Assembly: GCF_021088345.1 (NCBI RefSeq)
Contig: NZ_CP088156.1
Span: forward strand, 7,059,001 to 7,123,000
Source: Bradyrhizobium ontarionense
Lineage (GTDB): Bacteria; Pseudomonadota; Alphaproteobacteria; Rhizobiales; Xanthobacteraceae
Length of the DNA: 64,000 bases
Direction: 5' to 3'
In this document: in pieces, positions 61,508 through 64,000 of the stretch
Numbering within the stretch: position 1 is the first letter of the stretch
Layout of the letters: each line of letters begins with the position of its first letter
Program-made: the position numbers and the translations under genes
Notes under the pieces: model-generated
The model's database searches: none
What the model saw: the letters and a program-made list of their open reading frames with translations, nothing else
Told to the model about the DNA's origin: nothing

Positions 61508-63556
61508 ATGGGACAAGACCTGAGAAGTCCCCGCGGTCCACGGTGCATTGCGCTGGTGGGCCCTTTCCAAAGCGGTAAAACCACTCTGTTGGAGGCAATC
61601 CTGGCGCGGACGGGCGCGATCCCGCGCGCCGGCAGCGTCGATGCCGGTACGTGCATCGGCGACGCCAGCCCCGAGGCGCGTCATCACAAGATGAGCGTCG
61701 CGGTGACGGCGGCGACCACGACCTTCATGGGCGACAGCTACACCTTCCTCGACTGTCCCGGCTCGATCGAATTCGCGCACGACATGCGCGCCGCGCTGCC
61801 GGCGGTCGATGCCGCGATCGTGGTCTGCGAGGCCGACGAGAAGAAGCTGCCGCAGCTGCAGATCATTCTGCGCGAGCTCGAAGAGCTGCGCATTCCGCGC
61901 TTCCTGTTCCTGAACAAGATCGACCGCGCCAATGCGCGGATCCGCGAGACGCTCGCAACCCTGCAGCCGGCCTCGCGCGTGCCGCTGGTGCTCCGGCAGA
62001 TCCCGATCTGGAACGGCGAACTGATCGAAGGCTTCGTCGATCTCGCGCTGGAGCGCGCCTTCATCTATCGCGAGCACAAGGCCTCCGAGGTGATCGCGCT
62101 CGAAGGCGGCGATCTCGACCGCGAGAAGGAGGCGCGCTTCTCGATGCTGGAGAAGCTCGCCGACCATGACGATGCCCTGATGGAGCAATTGCTGGAGGAT
62201 ATCCCGCCGCCGCGCGATGCCGTGTTCGACGATCTCGCCCAAGAGCTGCGCGACGGCCTGATCTGCCCGGTGCTGCTCGGCTCGGCGCTACGCGAGAATG
62301 GCGTGCTGAGACTCATGAAGGCGCTGCGCCACGAGGCGCCCGGCGTGGCGGAGACCGCGAAGCGGCTCGGCGTGAAGGACACGAAGGAGGCGCTCGGCTA
62401 TGTGTTCAAGACACTGCATCTGCAGCACGGCGGCAAGCTGTCGCTGACGCGGCTGTTGTCGGGCCATCTCGACGACGGTGCGACGGTGCATGCCGCCTCG
62501 GGCGAGACCGCGCGCGTGTCCGGCATCCTCGCGACCACCGGCGCCAATGACAGCAAGCGCGCGGCGGCCGAGGCCGGCGACACGGTCGCGCTCGGCAAGC
62601 TCGACACGGTCAAGACCGGCGATACGGTCGCGACCGGCAAGACGGCGCCCCAGGCGCTGGCAAAGCTCGAAGCCTGCCCGCCGGTGCTGGCGATCTCCAT
62701 CGCCGCCGTCGACCGCAAGGACGACGTCAAGCTCGGTCAGGCGCTGATGCGGCTCAACGAGGAAGATCCGTCGCTGTCGATGGTGCAGAACCAGCGCACC
62801 CACGACATCGTGCTGTGGGGGCAGGGCGAGATGCATCTGCGGGTCGCGCTGGAGCGGCTGCGCGACCGCTTCGGCATCAACGTCAAATCGCACACGCCTG
62901 CGATCGGCTATCAGGAGACCATCCGCAAGACGATCACGCAGCGCGGCCGCCACAAGAAGCAGTCGGGTGGCCACGGCCAGTTCGGTGATGTCGTGCTTGA
63001 GATCAAGCCGCTGCCGCGGGGCGAGGGCTTCCGGTTCGAGGAGAAGGTGGTCGGCGGCGCAGTGCCGCGGAACTATATCGGCGCGGTGGAGGAGGGCGTG
63101 GTCGATGCAATGGCCCGCGGCCCGCTTGGTTTCCCTGTGATCGACGTCGCGGTGACGCTGACCGACGGCTCCTATCACAGCGTCGATTCCTCCGACCTCG
63201 CGTTCCGGACCGCGGCAAGGGGCGGAGTCGCTGAGGGGCTGCCGCAGTGCCAGCCGGTGCTGCTCGAGCCGATCCACACCGTCGAGATCGTCTGCCCGAC
63301 GGAGGCGACCGCCAGGATCAACGCGATCCTGTCGGCGCGGCGCGGCCAGATCCTGTCGTTCGACACCCGCGACGGTTGGCCGGGTTGGGATTGCGTCCGC
63401 GCCATGATGCCGGAGGCCGAGATCGGCGAATTGATCGTCGAGTTGCGCTCGGCCACGGCCGGCGCCGGCAGCTTCACCCGCCAGTTCGACCACATGGCCG
63501 AAGTGACCGGCCGCGCCGCCGATCACATCATCGCCTCGCACCGCGACGCGGCGTAG
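61508..63556 (+). CDS. Elongation factor G-like GTPase (FusA2 type)
   Basis: This 682-residue translational GTPase paralogue has G1 GPFQSGKT (18-25) instead of the canonical GHVDAGKT, G3 DCPG (82-85) and G4 NKID (136-139). EF-G domains II to V follow (GKLSLTRLLSGHLDDGATVH; then ERLRDRFGINVKSHTPAIGY; then GALEE-like GAVEEGVVDAMARGPLGFPV). It is not in a str operon. Such EF-G-like proteins lack a proven elongation role. GGAGG precedes the ATG. It is monocistronic here. Confidence 0.93.
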   Translation: MGQDLRSPRGPRCIALVGPFQSGKTTLLEAILARTGAIPRAGSVDAGTCIGDASPEARHHKMSVAVTAATTTFMGDSYTFLDCPGSIEFAHDMRAALPAVDAAIVVCEADEKKLPQLQIILRELEELRIPRFLFLNKIDRANARIRETLATLQPASRVPLVLRQIPIWNGELIEGFVDLALERAFIYREHKASEVIALEGGDLDREKEARFSMLEKLADHDDALMEQLLEDIPPPRDAVFDDLAQELRDGLICPVLLGSALRENGVLRLMKALRHEAPGVAETAKRLGVKDTKEALGYVFKTLHLQHGGKLSLTRLLSGHLDDGATVHAASGETARVSGILATTGANDSKRAAAEAGDTVALGKLDTVKTGDTVATGKTAPQALAKLEACPPVLAISIAAVDRKDDVKLGQALMRLNEEDPSLSMVQNQRTHDIVLWGQGEMHLRVALERLRDRFGINVKSHTPAIGYQETIRKTITQRGRHKKQSGGHGQFGDVVLEIKPLPRGEGFRFEEKVVGGAVPRNYIGAVEEGVVDAMARGPLGFPVIDVAVTLTDGSYHSVDSSDLAFRTAARGGVAEGLPQCQPVLLEPIHTVEIVCPTEATARINAILSARRGQILSFDTRDGWPGWDCVRAMMPEAEIGELIVELRSATAGAGSFTRQFDHMAEVTGRAADHIIASHRDAA

Positions 63557-63574
63557 GCCCCCGTCTCTGATCTG

Positions 63575-63625
63575 ACCATCGTCGGCCCGTCACCCCCATC
63601 ACATGGGGGATGGCGGGCCGATGGC
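63575..63625 (+). terminator. Terminator-like hairpin after the EF-G-like gene
   Basis: The arms are CCATCGTCGGCCCGTCACCC and GGGATGGCGGGCCGATGG around a short ATCACATGGG loop region. The stem is long, with a few mismatches. A clear U-run is absent, so efficiency is uncertain. Confidence 0.55.
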
Positions 63626-63705
63626 TTTGTGGCCTTCTGCGGTTTGCAGGGCGCCGGGAACGGTCGGCCATGGCTGGGTTCCACTTGCTTCACGTGACTA
63701 GATGT

Positions 63706-63720
63706 GATGTATTTTACATC
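63706..63720. promoter_or_regulatory. Inverted repeat upstream of the XRE regulator
   Basis: GATGTA-TTT-TACATC is a perfect 6-bp inverted repeat in an AT-rich stretch 50 bp before the regulator start. It could be an operator for the regulator itself or lie over its promoter. Confidence 0.55.
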
Positions 63721-63770
63721 ATTGTCTTTGTTTCATGCATCAATTATGGTGTGTGCCACGTGAGGCCATC

Positions 63771-64000
63771 GTGATCACGTCGTTCCAGATGCGGGCAGCG
63801 CGAGCGCTGCTCGGGATAGATCAGAAAACCTTGGCCGAGCTGGCCGGCGTGTCGTTGCCGACGATCCAGCGGATGGAAGCCTCCACGGGCAACGTCCGCG
63901 GCGTCGTGGACTCGCTGACCAAGGTCATCGATGCGCTCAATCGTGCGGGCGTGGATCTGATCGGCGAGCATGCCCGCAGTGAGGATGGCGGGCGCGGTGT
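63771..64000 (+). CDS. XRE-family helix-turn-helix regulator (cut by the window end)
   Basis: The visible part is 76 residues from a GTG start (VITSFQMRAARALLGIDQKT), with ATG 63789 as the alternative. It has an HTH_XRE pattern (ARALLGIDQKTLAELAGVSL, then PTIQRMEASTGNVRGVVDSL and ALNRAGVDLIGEH). The last segment is typical of small regulators that resemble antitoxins. The 3' end lies outside the window. The function is not known. Confidence 0.85.
   Translation, partial: MITSFQMRAARALLGIDQKTLAELAGVSLPTIQRMEASTGNVRGVVDSLTKVIDALNRAGVDLIGEHARSEDGGRG

Overview
The window is a 64-kb piece of a GC-rich alphaproteobacterial chromosome, most likely from Bradyrhizobium or a close relative (Nitrobacteraceae). 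The assignment is an inference from three things: Rhizobiales-type gene orders (rplY-pth-ychF and lgt-midA-pgeF), a long UvrB, and dense families of dispersed palindromic repeats of the kind known from Bradyrhizobium. No tRNA, rRNA, CRISPR array, prophage or complete insertion sequence was seen.

Layout. 0-1 kb: an FMN riboswitch in front of a type II lumazine synthase (ribH2). 1.3-10.5 kb: an aerobic carbon monoxide dehydrogenase cluster, coxC-M-S-L-D-E-F. The CoxL active-site motif AYRCSFR marks the authentic CO-oxidising form I enzyme. Palindromic repeats fill the M/S, L/D and E/F gaps. 10.9-14.2 kb: a tandem-PAS histidine kinase with its response regulator, then a convergent GAF/HWE kinase. 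14.4-18.9 kb: a sugar-type ABC importer without an ATPase, and a BenE-type transporter. 19-21.7 kb: small orphan genes and a hicAB toxin-antitoxin module. 21.7-22.6 kb: a repeat block. 22.6-32 kb: mostly housekeeping genes (prs, lipoprotein, pgeF-midA-lgt, ubiK, rplY-pth-ychF, two MaoC-fold genes). 32-38.7 kb: small membrane or secreted proteins, two NTF2-like paralogues, and a secreted alpha/beta hydrolase. 38.8-43.7 kb: a frameshifted SEC-C gene, then a RelE/HigB-type toxin-antitoxin pair lying between a decayed copy of the uvrB 3' end and intact uvrB. UvrB itself carries repeat-derived segments in frame. 43.9-51.2 kb: LysR/TSUP, GST, enoyl-CoA hydratase/TetR, HAD phosphatase and small Cys-rich proteins. 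51.3-54.1 kb: a DUF1800/DUF1501 pair. 54.2-61.3 kb: an IsdG-like monooxygenase, a broken DUF559 gene, GNAT, GST, a GT87-like protein, an aspartate aminotransferase with a clear terminator, and tandem DUF992 genes. 61.5-63.6 kb: an EF-G-like GTPase. The window ends inside an XRE-type regulator.

How the genes work together. CoxM, CoxS and CoxL form the (MSL)2 CO dehydrogenase. CoxD, CoxE and CoxF fit the accessory set for active-site maturation and membrane attachment. CoxC is a candidate membrane sensor-regulator. coxB, G, H, I and K are not in the window. The most unusual features are the in-frame repeat insertions in uvrB, the duplicated uvrB tail around the toxin-antitoxin pair, and the repeat-punctuated cox operon.
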